From positions 434,001 through 498,000 of the forward strand of contig NZ_WIPK01000001.1 in assembly GCF_012922555.1 (NCBI RefSeq): a stretch of 64,000 nucleotides of DNA, in the 5' to 3' direction. The notes under the pieces are model-generated. The model was not told where the DNA came from, ran no database searches, and saw only the letters and a program-made list of their open reading frames with translations. The position numbers and the translations under genes are program-made. Positions within the stretch are counted from its first letter, which is position 1; each line of letters starts with the position of its first letter. Below, piece by piece: positions 35,301 through 43,687 of the stretch. This DNA comes from Paraclostridium dentum (GTDB taxonomy: Bacteria; Bacillota; Clostridia; Peptostreptococcales; Peptostreptococcaceae).

Positions 35301-36815
35301 TTAATCTAGTTTTGGATTTATTACAATATCTAATTTTGACTTTTTAGAACCTGGTTCTTTATAGTAATCAATATAATCTATAACAGATCTTAATAAATCG
35401 TTTCTTTCGCTCATTAAATCAGTTTTATAGTAAAGATCAAGTACATCTTCAACAGAAGGTATAATATCGTCTATTGATACATTTACCTTTTGTTCTTTAG
35501 CTATATCCTTTTTTACTGATTCAATATTAAATTTATTAGTTTCAATTTTATCAGTTAAAGTTTTTGATCTATCTAAATAAGTATCAACATCATATATTCC
35601 TTGTTCTAATAAGTTATGTAGATTTTCTTTTTGCTTAACTAAAGTTTCATATTCAGAATTAAGGTTTTTAAGCAATTTACTATAAGCATCTAAATTAGAA
35701 TTAGAATTCTCAATTGAAGGTATGTTTTTAAAATTAGTTTTATAAACTTTCACCCATTCCCTAAGTTGTTTTATTACTTCTTCTTCAACTATGTAAAGTT
35801 TGGATCCTCTATTCATTCCGCAATTAGTGCATCTAATAAATTTCTCATAAACATTTTTAGAAGTAGAACTTCTAGCTAGCATTTTATGACCGCAACAACG
35901 ACAAATAATCAGACCGGCAAGTGGATTAGTTATTTCTTTAAATACAGGAGTCGGTAAAATTGCATTTCCTTTCAAGACACGCTGAGCTTTATTCCAAAGA
36001 TCTTCACTTATTATAGGACCATGGAGCCCTTTGGATTCTATAATTTCATCTTGACTTCTTGGTTTAGAAGATGTTTTTGTTCTTTCAATTTTATTCCAAA
36101 CCACATAGCCTGCATAAGTTTTATTTTTTATTATATCCCGTACACCTTTTTCATACCATGAACGACCTGTAGTTGTTTTTAAACCTAAAGAGTTGAGATG
36201 ATTAGCAACTTTAGATGCTCCATTTCCATCAGTATATAACTTAAAAATAAGTTTAACTACATTAGCTTTTTCTTCATCTATAACCATTGACTTTTTGCCA
36301 TTTTCGTCAAATATAAACTTGTAACCATAAGGAGGTTTAGAAGCTATAAACTTGCCCTCTTCAACGCTTTTTATCCTACCTCTTTGCATACGTCTAGTTA
36401 TTAATTTAAGCTCCTTACGGGCCATAAATGCTTCGAATTCAGAATACTCTTCATCAAATTCATTAGTTAAATCATAAGTTTTTCTAGGAGTTATAATTTT
36501 AGTTTTAGATTTTTTAAATGTTTCGAGTATAAGGCCTTGGTCCTGCATGTTACCTCTACCAAGTCTATCTATATCCATAACTAAAACAGAATCATAGAAG
36601 TTATTCTTTACTTCTTCTAAAAGTTCTAACATTTTAGGTCTATAAGCAATGCTTTCACCAGATACTAGTTCTTCCTTTATTTCTACTATATTTAAATTTT
36701 GTTCTTTTGCTACTTTTAGAAGAGTAGACCTATGTCTGCTTAACGTTTCAAATTCACCTTGTTTTTCGGCTTCCTCATCTGAACGAGATTTTCTTAAGTA
36801 AATACAAGTTTTCAA
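35301..36815 (-). CDS. large serine recombinase (phage integrase)
   Basis: A 504-residue site-specific recombinase that integrates and, with a directionality factor, excises the element. Resolvase domain at 1-145 with nucleophile Ser10 (YLRKSRSDEE) and DIDRLGRG; recombinase domain about 160-270 (GYKFIFDENG, YAGYVVWNKI); zinc ribbon with CRCCGHKM and CTNCGMNRG near 306-335; then a long coiled coil (about 365-450). TTG start with GGGGG upstream. The full domain set suggests it is still functional. It sits right at the left junction, as usual for these integrases. Confidence 0.95.
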   Translation of the reverse strand: MKTCIYLRKSRSDEEAEKQGEFETLSRHRSTLLKVAKEQNLNIVEIKEELVSGESIAYRPKMLELLEEVKNNFYDSVLVMDIDRLGRGNMQDQGLILETFKKSKTKIITPRKTYDLTNEFDEEYSEFEAFMARKELKLITRRMQRGRIKSVEEGKFIASKPPYGYKFIFDENGKKSMVIDEEKANVVKLIFKLYTDGNGASKVANHLNSLGLKTTTGRSWYEKGVRDIIKNKTYAGYVVWNKIERTKTSSKPRSQDEIIESKGLHGPIISEDLWNKAQRVLKGNAILPTPVFKEITNPLAGLIICRCCGHKMLARSSTSKNVYEKFIRCTNCGMNRGSKLYIVEEEVIKQLREWVKVYKTNFKNIPSIENSNSNLDAYSKLLKNLNSEYETLVKQKENLHNLLEQGIYDVDTYLDRSKTLTDKIETNKFNIESVKKDIAKEQKVNVSIDDIIPSVEDVLDLYYKTDLMSERNDLLRSVIDYIDYYKEPGSKKSKLDIVINPKLD

Positions 36816-36974
36816 GATAATGCCCCCTTTTTTATATGTGTAAATATAATATTATATTAAAATATATGTTAGTAAATCGCAATGATTAATCGAAAATATG
36901 TTCTCTTTAAAGGAGTATTAACTTACGGTTCTTTATTTTATAACTACATAATAATACTTAATATATGACAAAAT

Positions 36975-37002
36975 TTGACAAAATGCAGAAACAAAGTATG
37001 AT
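36975..37002 (+). promoter_or_regulatory. sigma-A promoter of the cargo gene
   Basis: TTGACA (36975-36980), 16-base spacer, TATGAT (36997-37002), 37 bases before the ATG. It contains none of the AGTGTCTT operators of the phage repressor, so it should be active in the lysogen. Confidence 0.6.
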
Positions 37003-37039
37003 AGAATGTTTTATGCTAATATGAAGGAGGAATAATATT

Positions 37040-38407
37040 ATGGGCATATTTGATTTTTTTAAAGTTAATCAATATAAGAAAGAGATAGATAGGCTACAAT
37101 TTGAAGTAGAAAGTTTACAAAGAAATAATGAAAGTTTAAATAATGATATTTCTAATATGAAATTAACAAAAGAGGAACTTGAATATCTAAATTTAAAAGA
37201 AGAAATAGTGCATAATAAAGAAGAAATAAAAAAACAAGAAGTTATAAAAAATGAAACTATAAATGAAATAGACAGTTTAAAATCAAATGCGGGTAATCTA
37301 CAAAAAGAGATTAATCTATTGAAAGATGAGTTAGAAATAAACTCTTATGGGTTTTATGAACCTAAATATGGGTTTGAAAACTCATTAGGTTATAAGAACA
37401 AACTAGAAGAGATAAGAAAAAAACAAAAGGAACTTGTTAAGGCTAAATTAGCAACTCATCATCGATTAGATTGGAACATAAATGATGATAAAAAGAAAGG
37501 TAAAGAGTTTATATTAGATACTATTAAATTACTTTTAAGAGCATTTAATAATGAATGTGACAATATAATATCAAAAGTTAAATTTAATAATATAGATGCT
37601 TCTAAGAAGAAATTAGAAAAAGTTTTTGAAGATTTAAATAAGCTTACAGATATGCAAGATGTTTCTATAAAACACGCTTACCTTGATTTAAAAATAGAAG
37701 AAATGTACCTTAAATATGAGTACGAATGTAAAGTACAAGATGAAAAAGAAGAACAAAGATTAATTAAAGAGCGTATGAGAGAAGAAGCAAAAGCATTAAA
37801 AGAATTAGAAGCGGCTATGAAGAAAATCGAGAAGGAGCAAACCCATTTTAATAATGCTATATCTGATTTAAAGGTTAAAATATCAACATCTAATGATGAA
37901 GAAAAAGAAAAGCTTTTAAATAAACTTAAAGAACTAGAAGATAATTTAATTGAAATAGAAAAAGTTAAGCAAGATATTGCGAATAGAGAAAAAAATACTA
38001 GAGCAGGCTATGTTTACATAATATCTAATATAGGTTCATTTGGTGAAGATGTGTATAAAATAGGTATGACTAGAAGACTTGAACCTATGGATAGAGTTAG
38101 AGAATTAGGAGATGCATCGGTTCCTTTTAAATTTGATGTTCATGCTATGATATTTAGTGAGGATGCTCCTTCTCTAGAACATGCATTGCATAAGAAGTTT
38201 GAAAATAGAAGTGTCAATAAAATAAATTTAAGAAAAGAGTTCTTCAATGTATCCCTTGAAGAAATAGAAAAAGAGGTCAATATGAATCATAATGCAGTTA
38301 TTGAATTTACTAAAATAGCTGAAGCTGTTGAGTATAGAAAATCATTAGCATTGGAGAACAAGGACAATATAAATAAATCAGAATTTATCTGTAGTACTAA
38401 TATTTAG
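37040..38407 (+). CDS. DUF4041 coiled-coil protein with C-terminal T5orf172 (GIY-YIG-like) domain
   Basis: A 455-residue protein. Residues 8-110 and 225-320 are heptad-rich coiled coil; the middle (KAKLATHHRLDWNINDDKKKGKEF...) fits DUF4041. The C-terminus from about 325 (AGYVYIISNIGSFGEDVYKIGMTRR...RVRELGDASVPF) is a T5orf172/MUG113 domain related to GIY-YIG nucleases, including LEHALHKKF. Such proteins occur in phages and prophages, often as accessory genes. Its own promoter and place between integrase and immunity genes mark it as cargo; a role against other phages is speculation. AAGGAGG ribosome binding site. Confidence 0.8.
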   Translation: MGIFDFFKVNQYKKEIDRLQFEVESLQRNNESLNNDISNMKLTKEELEYLNLKEEIVHNKEEIKKQEVIKNETINEIDSLKSNAGNLQKEINLLKDELEINSYGFYEPKYGFENSLGYKNKLEEIRKKQKELVKAKLATHHRLDWNINDDKKKGKEFILDTIKLLLRAFNNECDNIISKVKFNNIDASKKKLEKVFEDLNKLTDMQDVSIKHAYLDLKIEEMYLKYEYECKVQDEKEEQRLIKERMREEAKALKELEAAMKKIEKEQTHFNNAISDLKVKISTSNDEEKEKLLNKLKELEDNLIEIEKVKQDIANREKNTRAGYVYIISNIGSFGEDVYKIGMTRRLEPMDRVRELGDASVPFKFDVHAMIFSEDAPSLEHALHKKFENRSVNKINLRKEFFNVSLEEIEKEVNMNHNAVIEFTKIAEAVEYRKSLALENKDNINKSEFICSTNI

Positions 38408-38601
38408 AGACTCAGTCATGTGGAAAGAAATAGTTTGGATTTTACATATTAAGAAGAAAAAGAAAGTAAAGATTTTATAATAAACGAGTAGAGTAGGTAT
38501 AATAATTATTTAAAATCACAAACAAATTTAGTTGCTAAAAATAAGCGGATAGATTATAGAGTATTATTTAAACCAGCTACTTATTATATTAATAATAAAA
38601 T

Positions 38602-38637
38602 AAAAAAGATGTAGGATAACAACTACATCTTTTTTTA
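38602..38637. terminator. bidirectional terminator
   Basis: AAAAAAGATGTAG / CTACATCTTTTTT with an 8-base loop between the cargo gene and the convergent ImmA gene. Confidence 0.85.
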
Positions 38638-39120
38638 TTTTATATCTATTAATTCAATAATTCTAAATGTTGGATAAAATGATATGTTATAATTATCTAT
38701 TTGAGTAGATACCCCATATTTACTCTTATAGCACTCCAAGGTTTCATCTAAAAAGGATATAGTTACATTTAAAAATTCAGCCATTTCTTCTTTAGACCTG
38801 CAACGATTTTTCCATGCATTAATAAGACCATTCAATCCAATTAACTTATCATACGAAAATAACCTAGCTTTATATTCTTGCTTTGAGTTTGATATATCAT
38901 TTAAATCTAATATATTTCCATAGCTTGTATAGTGGTGAGACAGTTCTTCAGCCAATACACATGCTTTTTCTTTAGTTGTAGTTAATCTATTTTTATTAAT
39001 AGCAATTTTACCATCATAGTATAAACCATCAGAATTAGATTTAAGACCGACCTCTTTTAAAATTATATTATTTTCATATGCCTCTTGTTGTAACTCCTCA
39101 TATATATTCACATAATTCAC
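38635..39120 (-). CDS. ImmA/IrrE-type metallopeptidase
   Basis: A 161-residue protease-like protein which in related elements cleaves the phage repressor to induce excision. LAEELSHHYTS near residue 58 is the divergent zinc motif usual for phage ImmA proteins. The DUF955-like helix pattern follows, and the C-terminus is beta-rich. It starts 7 bases after the repressor stop, in one lysogenic transcript. Confidence 0.85.
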   Translation of the reverse strand: MNYVNIYEELQQEAYENNIILKEVGLKSNSDGLYYDGKIAINKNRLTTTKEKACVLAEELSHHYTSYGNILDLNDISNSKQEYKARLFSYDKLIGLNGLINAWKNRCRSKEEMAEFLNVTISFLDETLECYKSKYGVSTQIDNYNISFYPTFRIIELIDIK

Positions 39121-39127
39121 CTAGCTT

Positions 39128-39592
39128 TTACCAATTGTCCATATCTTCTATATCTTGCATAACTTTATCCATTTCACCATGCTCAGTTAAGTGATCGTTA
39201 TGAGCGGCGATTGTTTTTATATTAGAGGCTAATGGATCTTTTATGTAAGACGGAATAAGAGTTAACTCAGAAACTCTTTTAATTGCTTCATTTTTTCCGA
39301 TTTCATTAAGTTTATTGAAACTATTTAAAAACTTACGTTCTTTGATGGATATTGTATCCGTAGTTTTATTAATTTCTTTTTTTATATCGACTTCTTCCCA
39401 ACCCATTAGAATTGAGGGGGATATATTTAAAGCTTTAGATAAAGAAACTATATTATCTCTTCTCATATTTTCGATCATTCCAGTTTCCCATTTTCTGACG
39501 GTGCTTTTACCTACTCCTACTAACTTACCTAACTCTTCATAGGTTAATCCAAGCTCTTGCCTTCTTAATTTTATTAAGTCTTTGATTTCCAA
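39128..39592 (-). CDS. CI-like phage repressor
   Basis: Lysogeny repressor with an N-terminal HTH_3 domain: IKLRRQELGLTYEELGKLVGVGKSTVRKWETG, then ALNISPSILMGW. Its C-terminal half is short and helical, without an S24 peptidase, which fits control by the adjacent ImmA rather than by self-cleavage. I prefer the TTG at 39592 (AAAGGA 10 bases upstream); a GTG at 39601 is too close to that site. It should bind the AGTGTCTT palindromes next door. Confidence 0.88.
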   Translation of the reverse strand: MEIKDLIKLRRQELGLTYEELGKLVGVGKSTVRKWETGMIENMRRDNIVSLSKALNISPSILMGWEEVDIKKEINKTTDTISIKERKFLNSFNKLNEIGKNEAIKRVSELTLIPSYIKDPLASNIKTIAAHNDHLTEHGEMDKVMQDIEDMDNW

Positions 39593-39617
39593 GAACTCCA
39601 CATCCTTTCAAGAGTAA

Positions 39618-39646
39618 ATTATATAGAAAAAGTGTCTTTTATGCAA
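39618..39646 (-). promoter_or_regulatory. lysogenic promoter (PRM-like)
   Basis: On the minus strand TTGCAT (39646-39641), 17-base spacer, TATAAT (39623-39618), driving the repressor and ImmA genes. Operator half AGTGTCTTTT (39631-39640) lies in the spacer, so the repressor can shut off its own synthesis. Confidence 0.75.
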
Positions 39647-39736
39647 CAAAAATAAAAATATTTCTTCGAAAAGTGTCTTTTAAGTGTTGACAGTGTAAAA
39701 AAATGGATATATACTTAAAGTGTCTTAAAGGACACG
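39631..39736. repeat. phage operator array O1-O3
   Basis: Three copies of AGTGTCTT, each followed by all or part of AAGACACT: O1 39631-39640 (half palindrome), O2 39672-39689 (right half decayed), O3 39719-39736 (AGTGTCTTAAAGGACAC, nearly palindromic). They cover the spacer of the lysogenic promoter, the -35 of the lytic promoter, and the lytic start region. Confidence 0.8.
39687..39715 (+). promoter_or_regulatory. early lytic promoter (PR-like)
   Basis: Consensus TTGACA (39687-39692), 17-base spacer, TATACT (39710-39715). O2 overlaps the -35 and O3 covers the start point, so repressor occupancy should silence it. Confidence 0.8.
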
Positions 39737-39744
39737 GAGGTGAA

Positions 39745-39960
39745 ATGATGAATGTGAATCTTTTAAAATCAAAAATAGTATTGAAAGGTAAAAAAATACC
39801 TAACATAGCAAATGATTTAGGGATTAGTAGAACTTCATTGTATAGAAAGTTAAATGGGAAGAGTGAATTTACAAGAAGTGAAATTGCTAGATTGATAGGA
39901 ATACTAGATTTAAAAAAAGAAAATGCTATAGAAATTTTTTTTGACGACTTAGTGTCTTAA
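39745..39960 (+). CDS. Cro-like helix-turn-helix protein
   Basis: About 71 residues, first gene of the early rightward transcript. The ATG at 39745 is used because GGAGG stands just before it and the promoter start is near 39721; in-frame codons further upstream would precede the transcript. The HTH is clear: IPNIANDLGISRTSLYRKLNGKSEFTRSEIARLIGIL. A fourth operator straddles its stop codon. Confidence 0.82.
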   Translation: MMNVNLLKSKIVLKGKKIPNIANDLGISRTSLYRKLNGKSEFTRSEIARLIGILDLKKENAIEIFFDDLVS

Positions 39961-39970
39961 AAGACACTAA
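39949..39970. promoter_or_regulatory. operator O4, the most symmetric copy
   Basis: TTAGTGTCTT and AAGACACTAA separated by AA form a fully symmetric 22-bp site that includes the end of the Cro-like gene. It lies just before the ribosome binding site of the next gene and may act as a roadblock or looping site. Confidence 0.75.
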
Positions 39971-39987
39971 AGGAGGAGGTATAAAGA

Positions 39988-40734
39988 ATGAATGAAACAA
40001 TTAAGATGAACAATGGTGAAGCTTTAACAATGACAAGTTTAGAAGTTGTTGAATTGATAAATGACTTCAGGAAAGAAGAAGGAAATGAAATAGTTAAAAG
40101 ACATGATGATTTTATAAGAAGTATAAGAAAAGAACTTGAAACACTTAAAAAAGTAGGGATTACTAACGACCGAAATTTTACGGTGGCTAAATATAAAGAT
40201 ACAAAAGGCGAAGAAAGACCATGCTAAAAAATGAATAAATCAGGAATAATGCAAATGTTAAATAAGGAAAGTGCATTAGTTAGATATAAAACACAACAGT
40301 ACATAGAATCTTTAGAAAATAAATTAAAAGAATCATTAAAACCATTAACCTCTATGGAATTATTAAAACTACAATACAAGGCATTAGAAGAACAAGATCA
40401 AAAAATAGAAGAAGTAAAAGAAGATTTAAAAGATTTTAAAGAGTATATACCGCTTTTTACAGTTGAGTGTGAGGAAATATCAAAATCTGTCAAGAGAGTA
40501 GGGACTAAAGTTCTTGGTGGACATGGAAGTAAAGCATATAACAACAAATCAGTAAGAGCAAAGGTATATAGCGATATACATAGACAATTAAAAAGAGAGT
40601 TCGATGTTAACAGTTATAAAGCTATAAAGAGAAAATACTTAAGTGATGCACTTGATATAGTAGATGACTATAACTTAACAATAGCATTAAAAGAACAGAT
40701 TAATATGTTAAATGAACAAGTATCATTTGCATAG
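39988..40734 (+). pseudogene. Rha-ORF6C antirepressor split by an in-frame stop
   Basis: Two open frames in the same register, 39988-40227 and 40231-40734, are separated only by TAA at 40225. The first ends GEERPC, the second resumes MNKSGIMQMLNKESALVRYK. Read through, they make one protein of about 248 residues with an N-terminal Rha regulatory domain (LTMTSLEVVELINDFRKEEG) and a C-terminal ORF6C domain (VSDIHRQLKREF-like YSDIHRQLKREFDV). Relatives have Tyr at the stop position, so a TAT/TAC to TAA change is likely. No good ribosome binding site precedes the second part. The early switch may be crippled. Confidence 0.8.
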
Positions 40735-40778
40735 GACAATTTTAGAGGAACATATAATTTATAAAGGGGATGATTAGT

Positions 40779-40964
40779 TTGAAAAGAGGTATCTTTAAAA
40801 CAGAAACAGAGAGAGCAACAATAACTATTGTACCTCCACATATTAGATTAGGAAGAGAACAAACGCAAGAAGAAATAGATGAAATATTACAACAGATAAA
40901 TTTAGTAAATTATAGGATTGCTTCAAGATTATATAAAGAAGGAAAACTAGCTACTAACAAATAG
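40779..40964 (+). CDS. small phage protein of unknown function
   Basis: About 61 residues from TTG 40779, with AAAGGGG 9 bases upstream; an ATG at 40770 would overlap that site. Starts KRGIFKTETERATITIVPPH and ends with a helical charged segment. No family recognised. Confidence 0.55.
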   Translation: MKRGIFKTETERATITIVPPHIRLGREQTQEEIDEILQQINLVNYRIASRLYKEGKLATNK

Positions 40965-41002
40965 TAGCTATATATATAAATTTGGGACAAGGAGATAAAT
41001 AA

Positions 41003-41128
41003 ATGAATATGAATAAAACTTTATTTGAATTAACTATAGGAGATTGTATAGAACTTTATAATAAGAAAAATTGGTTTTTAGTTTATGCAGATGGGCAGTT
41101 TGCAGGAATGGGACTTGAGAGAAAGTAG
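41003..41128 (+). CDS. small phage protein (41 aa)
   Basis: ATG with AAGGAG upstream; encodes MNMNKTLFELTIGDCIELYN followed by an aromatic, Gly-rich tail. Tight spacing to the neighbouring genes supports translation. Function unknown. Confidence 0.55.
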   Translation: MNMNKTLFELTIGDCIELYNKKNWFLVYADGQFAGMGLERK

Positions 41129-41138
41129 GTGATTGATA

Positions 41139-41381
41139 ATGAGTCCTAATGAAAACATAAAAGAGTTATTAAAAAACATGTTAAGTATAAAAAAAGAAAT
41201 GCAAATCTTAGAAAACTCAATAAAAGGAGCTACAAAGCTTAAGGATTTGAATTATGAAGAAACTGATTTTGAAGATTTAATATTAGAAGAATTGAATGAA
41301 GCTGAATTAGAATCTCAAACAGCACAAATATACCAAGAACCAATAAGCGGCGAAACTTATGGAATAGGTCCTTGGCAATAA
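41139..41381 (+). CDS. small acidic phage protein
   Basis: About 80 residues from ATG 41139 with TAGGTGA upstream. Helical, Glu/Leu-rich (KKEMQILENSIKGATKL, DLILEELNEAELE), ending in a Gly/Pro tail. Function unknown; one of a run of tightly packed early genes. Confidence 0.6.
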   Translation: MSPNENIKELLKNMLSIKKEMQILENSIKGATKLKDLNYEETDFEDLILEELNEAELESQTAQIYQEPISGETYGIGPWQ

Positions 41382-41408
41382 AAAGAATTACTAGGAGAAT
41401 AACATATT

Positions 41409-41522
41409 ATGAACGAAGTTGCAATACTATCTCAGTATGAAAAATTTATAAAGTATTTAGATGCAAAAGTAATAGCAGATACAAAGTCAATGTCAAAAGA
41501 AGAAGGGGAGATATATGGCTAA
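41409..41522 (+). CDS. small phage protein (37 aa), overlapping the replication gene
   Basis: ATG with TAGGAG upstream, coding for MNEVAILSQYEKFIKYLDAK and a charged tail. Its stop overlaps the start of the replisome organizer by 8 bases (ATGGCTAA), suggesting coupled translation. Confidence 0.55.
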   Translation: MNEVAILSQYEKFIKYLDAKVIADTKSMSKEEGEIYG

Positions 41523-42405
41523 TAAAAAATACTACTGGCTAAAGCTAAAAGAAGATTTCTTTGAAGAAGATGCAATAAGCTGGATTGAGGAGCAGGAAAA
41601 CGGAAAAGATTACTGTTTATTTTACTTGAAGCTATGCTTAAAATCGTTAAAGACTAATGGATTACTAATAAGAAATGTAGGAAGTATGCTAGTCCCATAT
41701 GACATAAAAACACTAGCTAGAGTTACTAATACTGAGGCAGATACAGTTAGAGTTGCTATGGAACTTTTTAAAAGAATTGGACTAGTTCAGATATTAGAAA
41801 ATGGAGAAATCTATATAGCTGAACTTCAAAATATGGTTGGAAGTGAAACTTCAAAAGCTCAATTAATGAGAAATAAAAGGAAAAAAGATAAAAAGGTAAT
41901 TGAAAGTGGTAACAATGTTACCTTGATGTTACCCGACAGTTACTTAAATGAGGAAAATCGTTACACAGAGATAGAGAAAGAGATAGATATAGATATAGAT
42001 ATAGAACAACAACATATAGATGAGGTTGTTGTTGATAACGAAATAGAAAGAAGCTTAGTTATTGTTGAATTAAAAAAAGCTTATAACCAACTTGCAGATA
42101 AAGACATAAAAAAAATAGCTGATACGTTATCAGATAAAAGGGGGAACTATGACCTAGACTATCTAAAAGAAAAGATTGCTCTTTCTAAGAGCCAGTCTAA
42201 TATTAGAAACCTGGTTGGATTTCTTGTAAAGGCAATAAATAAAGATTTTACTAATGAAAGTATAACCAACTCTGATAAAAATAATTCAGACAGAAAGCAA
42301 AATTCTAAAGTTCATAATTTTATCGGTAGTGATGGTTATAGCAAGTATTCTGAGGAAGAGCTTGAAAGAATGATACTAGAAAATCAAAAACATAAATTTA
42401 AATAG
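41515..42405 (+). CDS. phage replisome organizer
   Basis: A 296-residue initiator of phage DNA replication. The N-terminal 120 residues match the Rep_Org_N type (YYWLKLKEDFFEEDAISWIEEQ, YDIKTLARVTNTEADTVRVAMELFKRIGLV), a winged-helix that binds the origin. An acidic linker with an Asp-Ile repeat (EIDIDIDIE) joins to a helical C-terminal part (IADTLSDKRGNYDLDYLKEKI) that normally contacts helicase-loading factors. The origin may lie within the gene. AGAAGGGGAG upstream. Confidence 0.85.
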   Translation: MANKKYYWLKLKEDFFEEDAISWIEEQENGKDYCLFYLKLCLKSLKTNGLLIRNVGSMLVPYDIKTLARVTNTEADTVRVAMELFKRIGLVQILENGEIYIAELQNMVGSETSKAQLMRNKRKKDKKVIESGNNVTLMLPDSYLNEENRYTEIEKEIDIDIDIEQQHIDEVVVDNEIERSLVIVELKKAYNQLADKDIKKIADTLSDKRGNYDLDYLKEKIALSKSQSNIRNLVGFLVKAINKDFTNESITNSDKNNSDRKQNSKVHNFIGSDGYSKYSEEELERMILENQKHKFK

Positions 42406-42446
42406 TGAGGGTTAATATCTCCTGGAAATTAAAAGGGGGAATAAAA

Positions 42447-42973
42447 ATGAATTGCACAAACTCATGTGATTTTGAATTAACAGATAATTATATGGCTTTG
42501 TTAGCTTGTATATTAAATCCAAAATTAAGTATAGGAAAAGCTGTAAAATATATAACTTTAGAAGATGTAAAAGATAAAAATGGTGGGGAATATAGACAAC
42601 CGAGTAAAGTGATACAGAGTCAGAAGTATAGAGTCAAGGTAATAGATGAAGTTGAAAACAAAGAATATGATTAACAGATTGCTGCGAGTTTTTAAATATA
42701 AGAAGAGCAGATATAACAACTTATATAAAGCTTAATAGAAGGTTTAAAAAGAGATACAGAATAATAGGTTTAGATCCTATAAGAAAAGTTATTAGAAAGC
42801 CTTTGATAGTTGAAGATACTATAAATAATAAAACTATGGAGTTTGAAAGTTTAAATAAGGCATGTAAATATTTAGGATCTACTAGACATGCAGTAAATGA
42901 AGTTATAGCAGATGGTAGATTATTTAGAAAAAGATACAAAATTACATATAAAGAGGGGGGGAGTAATGAGTAA
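42447..42973 (+). pseudogene. frameshifted phage protein with two NUMOD1/IENR-like helix-turn-helix repeats
   Basis: The frame from ATG 42447 (AAAAGGGGG upstream) ends at 42674 after VIDEVENKEYD. The next register continues without a start codon from 42671 to 42973: LTDCCEFLNIRRADITTYIK, then a second copy SLNKACKYLGSTRHAVNEVI. The second repeat is preceded by NNKTMEF, matching the NKEYD before the first, so a small deletion near 42670 probably joined them out of frame. Intact, it would be about 175 residues and DNA-binding. The 3' end overlaps the dUTPase start. Confidence 0.65.
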
Positions 42974-43481
42974 AGTCATTGATTTAAACTATGTAAAAAA
43001 AGAACAAAAAAGCTTTATAGAACATTTAAAAAGTGTTGAAGGGATAAATTATCAAGACGATGAATTTCAAGTGCCTATGTGGCTTACATTAGCTCTGCTT
43101 AGTGAGTTAATAGAGGTACTTAATGAAACTAAAATACATAAATGGTGGGACAGGCTTCCAGTTGATCAAGAAAAGTTAACAGAAGAGTTATCGGACCTAT
43201 TAAGCCATATAGGAAACTTAGCAAATGAATTAGATGCAGACTTAATAGTAACTGTTGATGAAGTACAAACAACTAGCTTAGAAAGACAGTTTATATATTT
43301 AGCTTATAAGATAACAACATTGCCCTGGAAAAAGATGTTTGGAAGACATAAGTTAGATACTTTAGTAACTAAATATGTAGAACTTGTATATTCATTAGGA
43401 TTAGATATGGATCAGATAAAAGAAGCTTACTTTAAGAAGATGGACAAGAATTATCTAAATCCTAAGTTTATGGAGAGTTGA
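42966..43481 (+). CDS. dimeric all-alpha dUTPase (MazG-like fold)
   Basis: Hydrolyses dUTP to dUMP and pyrophosphate, keeping uracil out of phage DNA. 171 residues from ATG 42966 with AGAGGGGGGG upstream. Helical NTP-pyrophosphohydrolase motifs are visible: LSELIEVLNETKIHKWW and EKLTEELSDLLSHI supply the metal-binding acidic pairs (E-x-x-E and E-x-x-D). Confidence 0.8.
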   Translation: MSKVIDLNYVKKEQKSFIEHLKSVEGINYQDDEFQVPMWLTLALLSELIEVLNETKIHKWWDRLPVDQEKLTEELSDLLSHIGNLANELDADLIVTVDEVQTTSLERQFIYLAYKITTLPWKKMFGRHKLDTLVTKYVELVYSLGLDMDQIKEAYFKKMDKNYLNPKFMES

Positions 43482-43482
43482 T

Positions 43483-43647
43483 ATGAAAAAAGAAACTACT
43501 ATAACAAGTATAAAAGATACATTCTTTAAGGCAAGTGATGACAAAACATATCCCAATTATATGGCATTAGAACAGTGTATATGTGGAAAAGAGATAAACG
43601 GAGAAATAAGGTATCCAATTAGCCCAGATAAGGTAATGAATGCCTGA
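43483..43647 (+). CDS. small phage protein with a CxC motif (54 aa)
   Basis: ATG right behind the dUTPase stop; GGAGAG lies upstream. Encodes MKKETTITSIKDTFFKASDD, then CIC and a Pro-rich end. Function unknown. Confidence 0.5.
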   Translation: MKKETTITSIKDTFFKASDDKTYPNYMALEQCICGKEINGEIRYPISPDKVMNA

Positions 43648-43687
43648 GGAATAAAAGGTAGAGAAGAATAGGGGGAGGGAGTAGCAG

